From assembly GCF_900113905.1 (NCBI RefSeq), contig NZ_FORC01000007.1, forward strand, positions 1-64,000: DNA of 64,000 nt, read 5' to 3'. Source of the stretch: Phytopseudomonas argentinensis. Its GTDB lineage: Bacteria > Pseudomonadota > Gammaproteobacteria > Pseudomonadales > Pseudomonadaceae. This document shows, one piece after another, positions 24,378 through 33,660 of the stretch. Below the pieces are notes generated by a model. That model saw nothing but the letters and a program-made list of their open reading frames with translations. It ran no database searches and was not told the DNA's origin. The stretch's first letter is position 1. Every line of letters starts with the position of its first letter. Position numbers and translations under genes: made by a program.

Positions 24378-25007
24378 CTAGGCCTCCACGGCCAGCCCGT
24401 ATTCCGCGCTGGCATCCTGCAGCCACAGCCAGAAGTAGTCGGAGAAGCTGCGGCGGATCAGCAGTTCCCAGGTGTCCTCGCCGGTATGGCGAATCACCAG
24501 CTGGGACTTGGCGAACACCGTGCCCACGGCCTTGCCCACCGGGAAGTTGTTCGGGTGCACGTCGTAGCTGCTGGACTTCATCAGCAGCTCACGTACCTTC
24601 GGCCCACGCAGTTCCAGCAGGGTCTGCCCGCCGCTGACGTTGACCACCGAGATGTGCTGGCCATCCAGGGCCTCACGCAGCGTGCGCTCGACCTCCAGCT
24701 CGCTGCCGCCGGGTACGATCAGCAGCCATTCGTCTGGGCCCAGCCACTGCAGCGAGGTGTCGCCATTGGCCACCAGCATCAGGGCGCCCGGCAGCTCCAG
24801 GCCCAGGGCCTTGTGCACGCCGCCGGCGAAGTTGGCGTCGTCGGCATCGCCGCGCAGCACCAGGTGACCGAGCAGCTTCTTCTCGCGCAGCGTCACCCCG
24901 GCGCCCTGGCGGCCCTTGCCGGCCAACTCGTGCAGGCCGGCATGGTGCAGCGGCGATTGCCCGGCGATATCGTCAGGGCGTTGCTTGTAGACATTGACGT
25001 TAGACAT
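24378..25007 (-). CDS. soxG: Sarcosine oxidase gamma subunit
   Basis: A 209-residue subunit of heterotetrameric sarcosine oxidase, related to aminomethyltransferase/GcvT-fold proteins: GDTSLQWLGPDEWLLIVP in the middle, NVSGGQTLLELRGPKVRELL, and RRSFSDYFWLWLQDAS near the end. The ATG (25007) overlaps the soxA stop by 8 bp. It is the last gene of soxBDAG. The complex oxidatively demethylates sarcosine to glycine, passing the methyl group to THF. Confidence 0.93.
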   Translation of the reverse strand: MSNVNVYKQRPDDIAGQSPLHHAGLHELAGKGRQGAGVTLREKKLLGHLVLRGDADDANFAGGVHKALGLELPGALMLVANGDTSLQWLGPDEWLLIVPGGSELEVERTLREALDGQHISVVNVSGGQTLLELRGPKVRELLMKSSSYDVHPNNFPVGKAVGTVFAKSQLVIRHTGEDTWELLIRRSFSDYFWLWLQDASAEYGLAVEA

Positions 25008-28000
25008 TCTGGCGGTCCCCTTTCGGGTCATAGAACACGGGGCTGACGATTTCGGCTTCGATCACGCTGCCATCCACCAGCGGCGCGTACACGCGCTCCC
25101 CAATGCGCTTGAGGCCGCCCCTGACCAGTGCCATGGCGAAGGAGTGACCCATCGCGGCGCTCATGTAGCTGGAGGTGACATGGCCAACCATGGTCATCGG
25201 AATCGGCTGCTTGGGATCGAACACCAGCTGTGCACCTTCGGGCAGCACCTTGTTCGGGTCCACCGGCTTGAGGCCGATCAGCTGCTTGCGGTTTTCCTTG
25301 AGGCAGTCCTCGCGGTTCATGCCGCGCCAGCCGATCCAGGAGAACGGTTTGTTACGACCGACGCACCAGCCCATGCCCAGGTCGTCCGGGGTGACCGAAC
25401 CATCGGTGTCCTGGCCGACGATGATGAAGCCCTTCTCGGCGCGCAGCACGTGCATGGTCTCGGTACCGTAAGGGGTCAGGCCATGCTTCTTGCCGGCTTC
25501 GACGATCTGCTCGAGCACGCCCATGGCGTAGTCGGCCTGCACGTTGACTTCGTAGGAAAGCTCACCGGTGAAGGAGATGCGGAACACCCGCGCCGGTACG
25601 CCGCCGACCTTGCCTTCCTTCCAGGTCATGAACGGGAAGGCGTCCTTGTCCAGGTCGATGTCGGTGACCTCGGCCAGCAGCTTGCGGCTGTTGGGGCCGG
25701 ACAGGGTCATGGTCGCCCAGTGGTCGGTAACCGAAGTGAAGTACACCTTCAGCTCCGGCCACTCGGTCTGGTGATAGATCTCCAGCCACTCCAGCACGCG
25801 CCCGGCGCCACCGGTGGTGGTGGTCATGACGAAGTGGTTGTCGGCCAGACAGGCGGTCACGCCGTCGTCGAAGACCATGCCGTCTTCCTTGCACATCAGG
25901 CCATAGCGGGCCTTGCCCACGTCCAGCTTGGTCCAGGCGTTGGTGTACACGCGGTTGAGGAACTCGCGGGCATCGGGGCCCTGGATGTCGATCTTGCCCA
26001 GGGTCGAGGCGTCGAGAAGACCCACTGCGTTACGCACGGCCTTGCATTCGCGGGCCACGGCGGCGTGCAGATCCTCACCGTTTTGCGGGAAGTACCAGGG
26101 ACGTTTCCACTGGCCAACGTCCTCGAACTCGGCGCCCTGCTGCAGGTGCCATTTGTGCAGCGCGGTATAGCGCTTGGGCTCGAACAGCTCGCCGCAGTGA
26201 CGGCCGGCGATGCTGCCGAAGGTCACCGGGGTGTAGTTCGGGCGGAACATGGTGGTGCCCATCTCACTGATGCTGATCCCCAGCGAACGGGCGGCGATGG
26301 CCAGGCCATTGATGTTACCCAGCTTGCCCTGGTCGGTGCCGAAGCCCAGCGCGGTGTAACGCTTGACGTGCTCGACCGACTCGAAGCCCTCGCGGGTGGC
26401 CAGCTCGATGCCGGCGGCGGTGACATCGTTCTGTTGGTCGACGAATTGCTTCGGCGCCCGGGCGGTGTTCTTGTCGTGGGGCACCTGGAAAAGCGCGATG
26501 GTGGCTTCCTCGATGCGCTTCTCGGCCTTTGGCAGGGTGCCGGTCACCGGCTGGAAGCCCGCTTCGGCGGCCGCCTTGGCACCGGCTTCGAAACCATCGG
26601 CGAGGCTGTCGCCCATGCCGAACACGCCGTTCACGGCACCGGCACAATGACGCTTCTGGAAGCCCTCACCCGGCACGAAGGCGAGGATGTCTTCACGCCA
26701 GACGGGACGACCGCCCAGGTGCGACGCCAGGTGCACCACCGGGCTGTAGCCGCCGGAGCTGACGATCAGGTCGCAGTCGAGGGTCTCGCCCGGACTGGTG
26801 ACCTTGTGCCTGGCGGCGTCGATGGCGCAGATGCGCGCACCGGTGACGCGCTTGCTGCCCCGCGCTTCGACCACGGCGCTGCCGGTGAGCACACGCACGC
26901 CACGCCGACGCGCTTCCTCGACCCAGCTGCCACGCGGGTTGCTGCGCGCGTCGGCCACCGCCACCACCTGGCGACCGGCGTCGAGCCAGTCGAGCACCAC
27001 GCGGTAGGCATAATCGTTGTTGGTCGACAGCACCAGCTTCTGCCCGGGCGCCACGCCGTAGCGGCGCACGTAGGTCGACACGGCATCGGCCAGCATGTTG
27101 CCGGGCACGTCGTTGTTGGCGTACACCAGCGGCCGCTCGTGGGCGCCGGTGGCCAGCACCACCCGGCCGGCCCGCACGCGGTGCAGGCGCTGACGCGGCT
27201 GGCCCATGGGCGCGACTTCACCCAGGTGATCGGTGAGGCGCTGGTGGATGGTGAGGAAGTTGTGGTCGTGGTAACCGTTGACCGTGGCGCGCGGCAGCAG
27301 GGTCACTTCCGGCATGGCCTGCAACTCGGCAATGGCCGTGGCGGCCCACTCGGCGGCTGGCTTGTCGTCGAGCATCTCGCGGGTGGAGAGCAGGCTGCCA
27401 CCGAGCTCTTCCTGCTCGTCGGCGAGGATCACCCGTGCGCCGCTGCGCCCAGCGGCCAGGGCCGCAGCCAGGCCGGCAGGACCGGCGCCGACCACCAGCA
27501 CGTCACAGTGCTGGTTCAGGTAGTCGTAGATGTCCGGGTCATTTTCCTTCGGTGCGCGACCGAGGCCTGCGGCCTTGCGAATGTACTTCTCGTAGGTCAG
27601 CCACAGGTTCTGCGGGTACATGAAGGTCTTGTAATAGAAACCGGGCGGCATCATGCCACCGCCGACCTTGCCGAGAATGCCCATCAGGTCGGTGTTGACG
27701 CTCGGCCAGCCGTTGGTGCTGGTGGCGCTCAGGTTGGCGTACAGCGCCTGCTGGGTGGCACGCACGTTGGGAATCTGCGCCGCTTCGGTGCTGCCGATCT
27801 GCAGCACCGCATTGGGCTCTTCGGCGCCGGCGGCGACGATGCCGCGCGGGCGCGAGTACTTGAAGCTGCGGCCGACCACGTCGACGCCGTTGGCCAACAG
27901 CGCGGCGGCCAGGGTATCGCCGGCATAACCCTGGTAGGTCTGGCCGTTGAAGCTGAAGGTCAGCGGCTGGCTGCGGTCGATGCGGCCACCCTGGGAAAGA

Positions 28001-28017
28001 CGATTGACCTGGCTCAT
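25000..28017 (-). CDS. soxA: Sarcosine oxidase alpha subunit
   Basis: A 1005-residue large subunit. The N-terminal part (FSFNGQTYQGYAGDTLAAAL) resembles a ferredoxin-like domain, and a dinucleotide-binding domain follows (DVLVVGAGPAGLAAALAAG). The C-terminal ~400 residues are aminomethyltransferase-like (GLLDASTLGKIDIQGPDARE, MTLSGPNSRKLLAEV, ELSYEVNVQADYAMGVLE) and transfer the methyl group of sarcosine to THF. It overlaps soxD by 4 bp and soxG by 8 bp. Confidence 0.96.
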   Translation of the reverse strand: MSQVNRLSQGGRIDRSQPLTFSFNGQTYQGYAGDTLAAALLANGVDVVGRSFKYSRPRGIVAAGAEEPNAVLQIGSTEAAQIPNVRATQQALYANLSATSTNGWPSVNTDLMGILGKVGGGMMPPGFYYKTFMYPQNLWLTYEKYIRKAAGLGRAPKENDPDIYDYLNQHCDVLVVGAGPAGLAAALAAGRSGARVILADEQEELGGSLLSTREMLDDKPAAEWAATAIAELQAMPEVTLLPRATVNGYHDHNFLTIHQRLTDHLGEVAPMGQPRQRLHRVRAGRVVLATGAHERPLVYANNDVPGNMLADAVSTYVRRYGVAPGQKLVLSTNNDYAYRVVLDWLDAGRQVVAVADARSNPRGSWVEEARRRGVRVLTGSAVVEARGSKRVTGARICAIDAARHKVTSPGETLDCDLIVSSGGYSPVVHLASHLGGRPVWREDILAFVPGEGFQKRHCAGAVNGVFGMGDSLADGFEAGAKAAAEAGFQPVTGTLPKAEKRIEEATIALFQVPHDKNTARAPKQFVDQQNDVTAAGIELATREGFESVEHVKRYTALGFGTDQGKLGNINGLAIAARSLGISISEMGTTMFRPNYTPVTFGSIAGRHCGELFEPKRYTALHKWHLQQGAEFEDVGQWKRPWYFPQNGEDLHAAVARECKAVRNAVGLLDASTLGKIDIQGPDAREFLNRVYTNAWTKLDVGKARYGLMCKEDGMVFDDGVTACLADNHFVMTTTTGGAGRVLEWLEIYHQTEWPELKVYFTSVTDHWATMTLSGPNSRKLLAEVTDIDLDKDAFPFMTWKEGKVGGVPARVFRISFTGELSYEVNVQADYAMGVLEQIVEAGKKHGLTPYGTETMHVLRAEKGFIIVGQDTDGSVTPDDLGMGWCVGRNKPFSWIGWRGMNREDCLKENRKQLIGLKPVDPNKVLPEGAQLVFDPKQPIPMTMVGHVTSSYMSAAMGHSFAMALVRGGLKRIGERVYAPLVDGSVIEAEIVSPVFYDPKGDRQNV

Positions 28018-28340
28018 GCCGTTACTCCTTGGTCAGCGGCCTTTTTCACGGCGAGCGAAGCTTCAGTGACGCTGGGGCGCTCGCCGATCTTGTAGGTTTC
28101 GAGAATCTCGTAGCTCACCGTGTGACGGGTGACGTTGAAATACTGACGGCAGCCCGCCGCGTGGATCCACAGCTCGTGGTGGATACCGCGCGGGTTGTCG
28201 CGGAAGAACAGGTACTCGCCCCACTCCGCGTCGGTGCAGGCGTTGGGGTCCAGCGGGCGGGCGATGTGCGCCTGGCCGGCGGGGTGGAATTCTTCTTCGG
28301 AACGCAGTTCGCCACAGTGAGGGCAGAAGATGTGCAACAT
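28014..28340 (-). CDS. soxD: Sarcosine oxidase delta subunit
   Basis: A 108-residue small zinc-binding subunit. It starts MLHIFCPHCGELRSEEEFH, the CxxC knuckle typical of SoxD, and contains WGEYLFFRDNPRGIHHELW and CRQYFNVTRHTVSYEI, the family core with further His and Cys ligands. It lies between soxB (55 bp upstream) and soxA (4-bp overlap). Confidence 0.95.
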   Translation of the reverse strand: MLHIFCPHCGELRSEEEFHPAGQAHIARPLDPNACTDAEWGEYLFFRDNPRGIHHELWIHAAGCRQYFNVTRHTVSYEILETYKIGERPSVTEASLAVKKAADQGVTA

Positions 28341-28395
28341 GCTCGGTACCTCCAGAAAACCATCGTCCCCCTCTCAGCGAGAGAGGGCGCCAAAA

Positions 28396-29646
28396 TCAGT
28401 GCGCCACACCGGCAGCGCCGTGCTCGTCGATCAGCGCACCGTTGTGGAAGCGCTCGATGGAGAAGGCCTTGGCCAGCGGATGCATCTCGCCCTTGGCCAG
28501 GCTGGCCGCGAACACGTTGCCCGAGCCCGGCGTGGCCTTGAAGCCACCGGTGCCCCAGCCGCAGTTGAAGAACAGGTTCTTCACCGGCGTCTTGGCGATG
28601 ATCGGGCAGGCATCCGGCGTGGTGTCGACGATGCCGCCCCACTGGCGGTTCATGCGCACCCGCGAGAGCACCGGGAACATCTCGACGATGGCCTGCAGGG
28701 TGTGTTCGATGGTCGGGTAGGAGCCGCGCTGGCCGTAGCCGTTGTAGCCGTCGATGCCGGCGCCGATGACAAGGTCGCCCTTGTCCGACTGGCTGATGTA
28801 GCCGTGCACGGCGTTGGACATGATCACCGTGTCGATAATGGGTTTGATCGGCTCGGAAACCAGTGCCTGCAGCGGGTGCGATTCCAGCGGCAGGCGGAAG
28901 CCGGCGAGCTTGGCCAGGTGCCCGGAGTTGCCGGCGGCGACCACGCCAACGCGCTTGGCGCCGATGAAGCCCTTGTTGGTTTCCACGCCGATCACCGCAC
29001 CGTCCTGCTTGCGGAAGCCGATGACTTCGGTCTGCTGGATCAGGTCGACGCCCAGGGCATCGGCGGCACGGGCGAAGCCCCAGGCAACGGCATCGTGGCG
29101 GGCCACCCCACCACGGCGCTGCAGCGAGGCACCGAGGATCGGGTAACGGGTGTTCTTCGAGCAATCCAGGTAGGGGATCATCTCCGCCACCTGCTTGGCG
29201 TCCACCACCTCGCCGTCGATACCGTTGAGGCGGTTGGCGCTGACGCGGCGCTCGATGTCGCGCATGTCCTGCAGGGTGTGGCCAAGGTTGAACACGCCGC
29301 GCTGGGAGAACATGACGTTGTAGTTGAGGTCCTGGGACAGGCCTTCCCAGAGCTTCATCGCGTGCTCGTAGAGGTGCGCTGATTCGTCCCACAGGTAGTT
29401 GGAACGCACGATGGTGGTGTTGCGTGCGGTGTTGCCACCACCCAGCCAGCCCTTCTCCACCACGGCGACGTTCTTCACACCGAATTCCTTGGCCAGGTAA
29501 TAGGCGGTGGCAAGGCCGTGGCCGCCACCGCCGACGATGACCACGTCATAAACCGGCTTGGGCGTCGGGTTGCGCCACATGCGCTGCCAGTTTTCATGGT
29601 GGCTGAAAGAATGCTTGAACAGGCCAAAGCCGGAATAGCGCTGCAT
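28396..29646 (-). CDS. soxB: Sarcosine oxidase beta subunit
   Basis: A 416-residue FAD-dependent oxidase subunit of the DAO family. The FAD-binding VVIVGGGGHGLATAYYLA is at about 33-50, followed by GGGNTARNTTIVRSNY, the flavin attachment neighbourhood, and HDAVAWGFARAA. The C-terminus has IIAKTPVKNLFFNCGWGTGG. The start MQRYSGFGLFKHSFSH has AGGAG 8 bp upstream; the longer frame from 29727 enters a palindromic repeat and was rejected. It is the first gene of soxBDAG. Confidence 0.96.
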   Translation of the reverse strand: MQRYSGFGLFKHSFSHHENWQRMWRNPTPKPVYDVVIVGGGGHGLATAYYLAKEFGVKNVAVVEKGWLGGGNTARNTTIVRSNYLWDESAHLYEHAMKLWEGLSQDLNYNVMFSQRGVFNLGHTLQDMRDIERRVSANRLNGIDGEVVDAKQVAEMIPYLDCSKNTRYPILGASLQRRGGVARHDAVAWGFARAADALGVDLIQQTEVIGFRKQDGAVIGVETNKGFIGAKRVGVVAAGNSGHLAKLAGFRLPLESHPLQALVSEPIKPIIDTVIMSNAVHGYISQSDKGDLVIGAGIDGYNGYGQRGSYPTIEHTLQAIVEMFPVLSRVRMNRQWGGIVDTTPDACPIIAKTPVKNLFFNCGWGTGGFKATPGSGNVFAASLAKGEMHPLAKAFSIERFHNGALIDEHGAAGVAH

Positions 29647-29688
29647 GGGGAACTCCTGAATTCTGCTTGCCTGTAGAGGTACCCCTGA

Positions 29689-29756
29689 CCGCAGGATGGG
29701 TCGCACCGCGTAGGCACAACCCATCAATCACTGATGGGTTTTCACCCATCCTGCGG
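29689..29756. repeat. Nested palindromic element between glyA and soxB
   Basis: The outer arms CCGCAGGATGGGT (29689-29701) and ACCCATCCTGCGG (29744-29756) are a perfect 13-bp inverted repeat. Inside are AACCCATCA (29718-29726) and TGATGGGTT (29732-29740), a perfect 9-bp hairpin. The DNA is 68 bp and noncoding. It could fold as a cruciform or act as a terminator/attenuator between glyA and sox; it resembles intergenic repeat families of Pseudomonas. Confidence 0.75.
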
Positions 29757-29788
29757 CTAGAGCTGACGCCCTACGTAACGACTGTGTC

Positions 29789-31042
<1,254 letters not shown>

Positions 31043-31169
31043 CACGTTTCTCCCCGAGGCGCCTTGCAGCGCCGCATCTGGCTCGGTTGCTCGATATGAG
31101 TCTTGTTGCAGCGATGGTATGACTCGCCCTTGAGAACCAGATGCCTATGTACGCCACGGGAGATTGCGT

Positions 31170-31193
31170 TTGCGACATGCGCAAGCGTCGCAA
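31170..31193. promoter_or_regulatory. Dyad TTGCGAC-N10-GTCGCAA upstream of glyA
   Basis: A perfect 7-bp inverted repeat with a 10-nt spacer, about 130 bp upstream of the glyA start. GCGACA/TGTCGC half-sites also occur inverted in the gbcB/gbcA gap (35987-35992 and 36058-36063). AraC-type GATase-1 regulators of Pseudomonas (GbdR, SouR, ArgR, CdhR) control such genes, so a link is plausible, but no regulator was matched. Confidence 0.4.
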
Positions 31194-31215
31194 TTGTGCA
31201 TGCCCCGGGCGTCGC

Positions 31216-31953
31216 TCAGAGGCTGCGCAGTGCCACCAGCACGAGAAAGTGCGCGGGGTAGAACAGATAGGCCCAGCGCCTGACCGGCGGCACCGCAAAG
31301 GGCGGCCGCAGGCGCAACAGCAGCAGGCCCAGCAATGGCGCAAACAGACAGATGCCAAGCACGCTCCAGGCAAAGGGATCGCCCCGGGCGGCATCGGCAT
31401 AGAACGGCGCCCAGTAGTTGGCCGCCAAGCAGCAGACCATCGGCAGCAGCCAGAGCGCACGGGAGCCACGCAGCGCCAGCAGGAAGGCCGCTGGCAGCAG
31501 CGCCCCGAAGGCGCCGAACATCAGCCACTCATGGGCCAGCACCGCAGTCGCCAGCGCGCCGGCGCCCAACCAGCGCGCCTGGATGTCAGTTCGCTGCACG
31601 GCGTTGGCGATCAGCAGCCCGAGCATCAGGGTCGGCATCACGTTGAGCGATTCGGCAGTCGGCACCAGCAGCCGGTACGGCCATTCGGAGATCAGCGCGA
31701 ACAGCAGCAGCCAGCCCAGGTAGCGCGCCGACAAGCCGCTGGCGTCCCCCATCCGGGGCCGCGCGACATTGGCGGCAATGGCCAGGCAGAACAATGGAAA
31801 GGCCAGGCGCCCAGGCACATAAAGAAAGTACAGCGACGGCCAGGCATGGCGCAGGTGATCGATCAGCATGGTCAGCAGCGCCAGCCATTTGATCAGATCG
31901 AGGGCCGCGTCACGGCTGCGGATGAGGGGCTGCTGGGGAGATGAGGATGGCAT
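31216..31953 (-). CDS. TraX-family membrane protein
   Basis: A 245-residue polytopic protein with about seven or eight hydrophobic helices. The N-terminal LDLIKWLALLTMLIDHLRHA followed by PLYFLYVPGRLAFPLFCLAI-like segments (here SLYFLYVPGRLAFPLF) is the TraX signature; the middle has SEWPYRLLV and the end YLFYPAHFLVLVALRSL. F-plasmid TraX N-acetylates pilin, but chromosomal homologues have no assigned substrate. It is a single gene between the glyA promoter and a small secreted-protein gene. Confidence 0.82.
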   Translation of the reverse strand: MPSSSPQQPLIRSRDAALDLIKWLALLTMLIDHLRHAWPSLYFLYVPGRLAFPLFCLAIAANVARPRMGDASGLSARYLGWLLLFALISEWPYRLLVPTAESLNVMPTLMLGLLIANAVQRTDIQARWLGAGALATAVLAHEWLMFGAFGALLPAAFLLALRGSRALWLLPMVCCLAANYWAPFYADAARGDPFAWSVLGICLFAPLLGLLLLRLRPPFAVPPVRRWAYLFYPAHFLVLVALRSL

Positions 31954-32054
31954 ACACGCGCATCAGGCTGACGGATGAGGCATCACGGTAGAGGCTGCCA
32001 GCGCGATGGCGCAAATGAAAAGGGCGGCGCCGAACTGCGCCGCCCTCCAGGTGC

Positions 32055-32354
32055 TTACTGCAGCTTTGCGTTACAGCTGCTCGAGGCGGTTACCAGGCGC
32101 TTCTGCAGAGCGGCATCCGGCGGCACCTGCTTGCTCATCTCGGCCATTTCCGCTTCGCTGAATTCCTGGCTGACCTTGGTCGCCGCGCAATCACAGAAGG
32201 CGGTCAGCTTTTCCTGCGAGTGGCCGGACTGAGCGCCCTTCACGCATTCCTGCACGAAGGTCGACTTGGCTTCCGGCGACCACTGCTGAGCGGCTACGGC
32301 CGGCAGGGCGAAAGCGAGCGGTGCAAAAAGGGCGATCAGATGACGGTAGCTCAT
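32055..32354 (-). CDS. Small secreted hypothetical protein
   Basis: A 99-residue precursor: signal peptide MSYRHLIALFAPLAFALPAV with cleavage near AVA-A, then about 78 residues with four Cys (ECVKG, FCDCAATK, SSSCNAKLQ), probably two disulfides, including a CxC. The FTQEC...FCxC pattern recurs in small Pseudomonas periplasmic proteins of unknown function. The start at 32354 gives the signal peptide, with AGGAG 9 bp upstream. A gene of this kind sits between ltaA and glyA1 in the P. aeruginosa betaine locus, as far as I recall. Confidence 0.7.
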   Translation of the reverse strand: MSYRHLIALFAPLAFALPAVAAQQWSPEAKSTFVQECVKGAQSGHSQEKLTAFCDCAATKVSQEFSEAEMAEMSKQVPPDAALQKRLVTASSSCNAKLQ

Positions 32355-32566
32355 GGTGGGCTCCTGTAGCTTGGGATCGGTGAGTCCTTGAATGAACTCT
32401 CTGTTTTGTGAGCCCATCGACGCCCGTGAGTTCAGAATTAATGGGGCCGCCCGGCGAGGGCTTGGCGACGGAACAATATGTCGCCCTGGCGAGTTCTACG
32501 CACAGGCGCGCCGGGATACAGTACCGACATACGCCCGCACGGGGCGACGCAGACAAGGATTCCTCA

Positions 32567-33604
32567 ATGCCCGACAACGCCCAGCAATTCGCCAGTGACA
32601 ACTACTCGGGCATCTGCCCCGAAGCCTGGGAAGCCATGGCAGAGGCCAACCAGGGCCACCAGCGCGCCTATGGCGATGACGAATGGACGGCCCGCGCCGC
32701 CGACCATTTTCGCAGCCTGTTCGAGACCGACTGCGACGTGTTCTTCGCCTTCAACGGTACCGCCGCCAACTCCCTGGCCCTTTCCGCACTGTGCCAGAGT
32801 TACCACAGCGTGATCTGCTCGGAGACCGCCCACGTCGAGACCGACGAATGCGGCGCGCCAGAATTCTTCTCCAACGGCTCCAAGTTGCTGACCGCGCGCA
32901 CCGAGCAGGGCAAGCTGACGCCCGCCTCGATCCGCGAGATCGCCCTCAAGCGCAAGGACATCCACTTCCCCAAGCCGCGGGTGGTCACCCTGACCCAGGC
33001 CACCGAAGTCGGCACCGTCTACCGCCCCGAGGAGATCCAGGCGATCAGCCGGACCTGTGACGAACTGGGCCTCAACCTGCATATGGACGGCGCGCGCTTC
33101 TCCAACGCCTGCGCCTTTCTCGGCTGCACTCCGGCCGAGCTGACCTGGAAGGCTGGCGTGGATGTGCTGTGCTTTGGCGGCACCAAGAACGGCATGGCGG
33201 TTGGCGAGGCAATCCTGTTCTTCAACCGCGACTTGGCCGAAGACTTCGACTACCGCTGCAAACAGGCCGGCCAGCTGGCCTCGAAGATGCGCTACCTGTC
33301 GGCGCCCTGGGTGGGCATCCTGCAGGACGATGCCTGGCTGCGCTATGCCAACCACGCCAACCACTGCGCCCAGCTGCTCGCCAAGCTGGTGGAAGACGTG
33401 CCCGGCGTCAGCCTGATGTTCCCGGTCGAAGCCAACGGCGTGTTTCTGCAGATGTCCGAGCCGGCCATCGCCGCTCTCACCGCCCGCGGCTGGCGTTTCT
33501 ACACCTTTATCGGTGCCGGTGGCGCACGCTTTATGTGCTCCTGGGACACCGACGAAGCCCGCGTTCGTCAGCTGGCAGCGGATATCCGCCAGGTAATGTC
33601 CTGA
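32567..33604 (+). CDS. ltaE: Low-specificity L-threonine aldolase
   Basis: A 345-residue PLP enzyme cleaving L-threonine/allo-threonine to glycine and acetaldehyde. Motifs: FASDNYSGICPEAWEAM at the N-terminus, FAFNGTAANSLALSAL, LHMDGARFSNACAFLG and the PLP lysine in LCFGGTKNGMAVGEAI. AAGGA lies upstream of the ATG at 32567; a longer in-frame start inside the divergent promoter was rejected. It is adjacent to the glycine-forming betaine genes, so it probably helps glycine disposal. Confidence 0.93.
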   Translation: MPDNAQQFASDNYSGICPEAWEAMAEANQGHQRAYGDDEWTARAADHFRSLFETDCDVFFAFNGTAANSLALSALCQSYHSVICSETAHVETDECGAPEFFSNGSKLLTARTEQGKLTPASIREIALKRKDIHFPKPRVVTLTQATEVGTVYRPEEIQAISRTCDELGLNLHMDGARFSNACAFLGCTPAELTWKAGVDVLCFGGTKNGMAVGEAILFFNRDLAEDFDYRCKQAGQLASKMRYLSAPWVGILQDDAWLRYANHANHCAQLLAKLVEDVPGVSLMFPVEANGVFLQMSEPAIAALTARGWRFYTFIGAGGARFMCSWDTDEARVRQLAADIRQVMS

Positions 33605-33634
33605 CAACAGCCTGTGCGGCAACTCTTGGCAATG

Positions 33635-33659
33635 GGGGATCAGGTCATGCCTGATCCCC
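33635..33659 (+). terminator. Hairpin after ltaE
   Basis: GGGGATCAGG (33635-33644) and CCTGATCCCC (33650-33659) form a perfect 10-bp stem with a TCATG loop, 31 bp after the ltaE stop. There is no T-tract, so terminator strength is uncertain. Confidence 0.55.
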
Positions 33660-33660
33660 G

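Noticed and set aside
24994..28095. 1033-codon plus-strand frame opposite soxA
   Set aside because: It is a product of high-GC third positions in soxA; His/Val/Gly-rich translation without domains. soxA has full family motifs.
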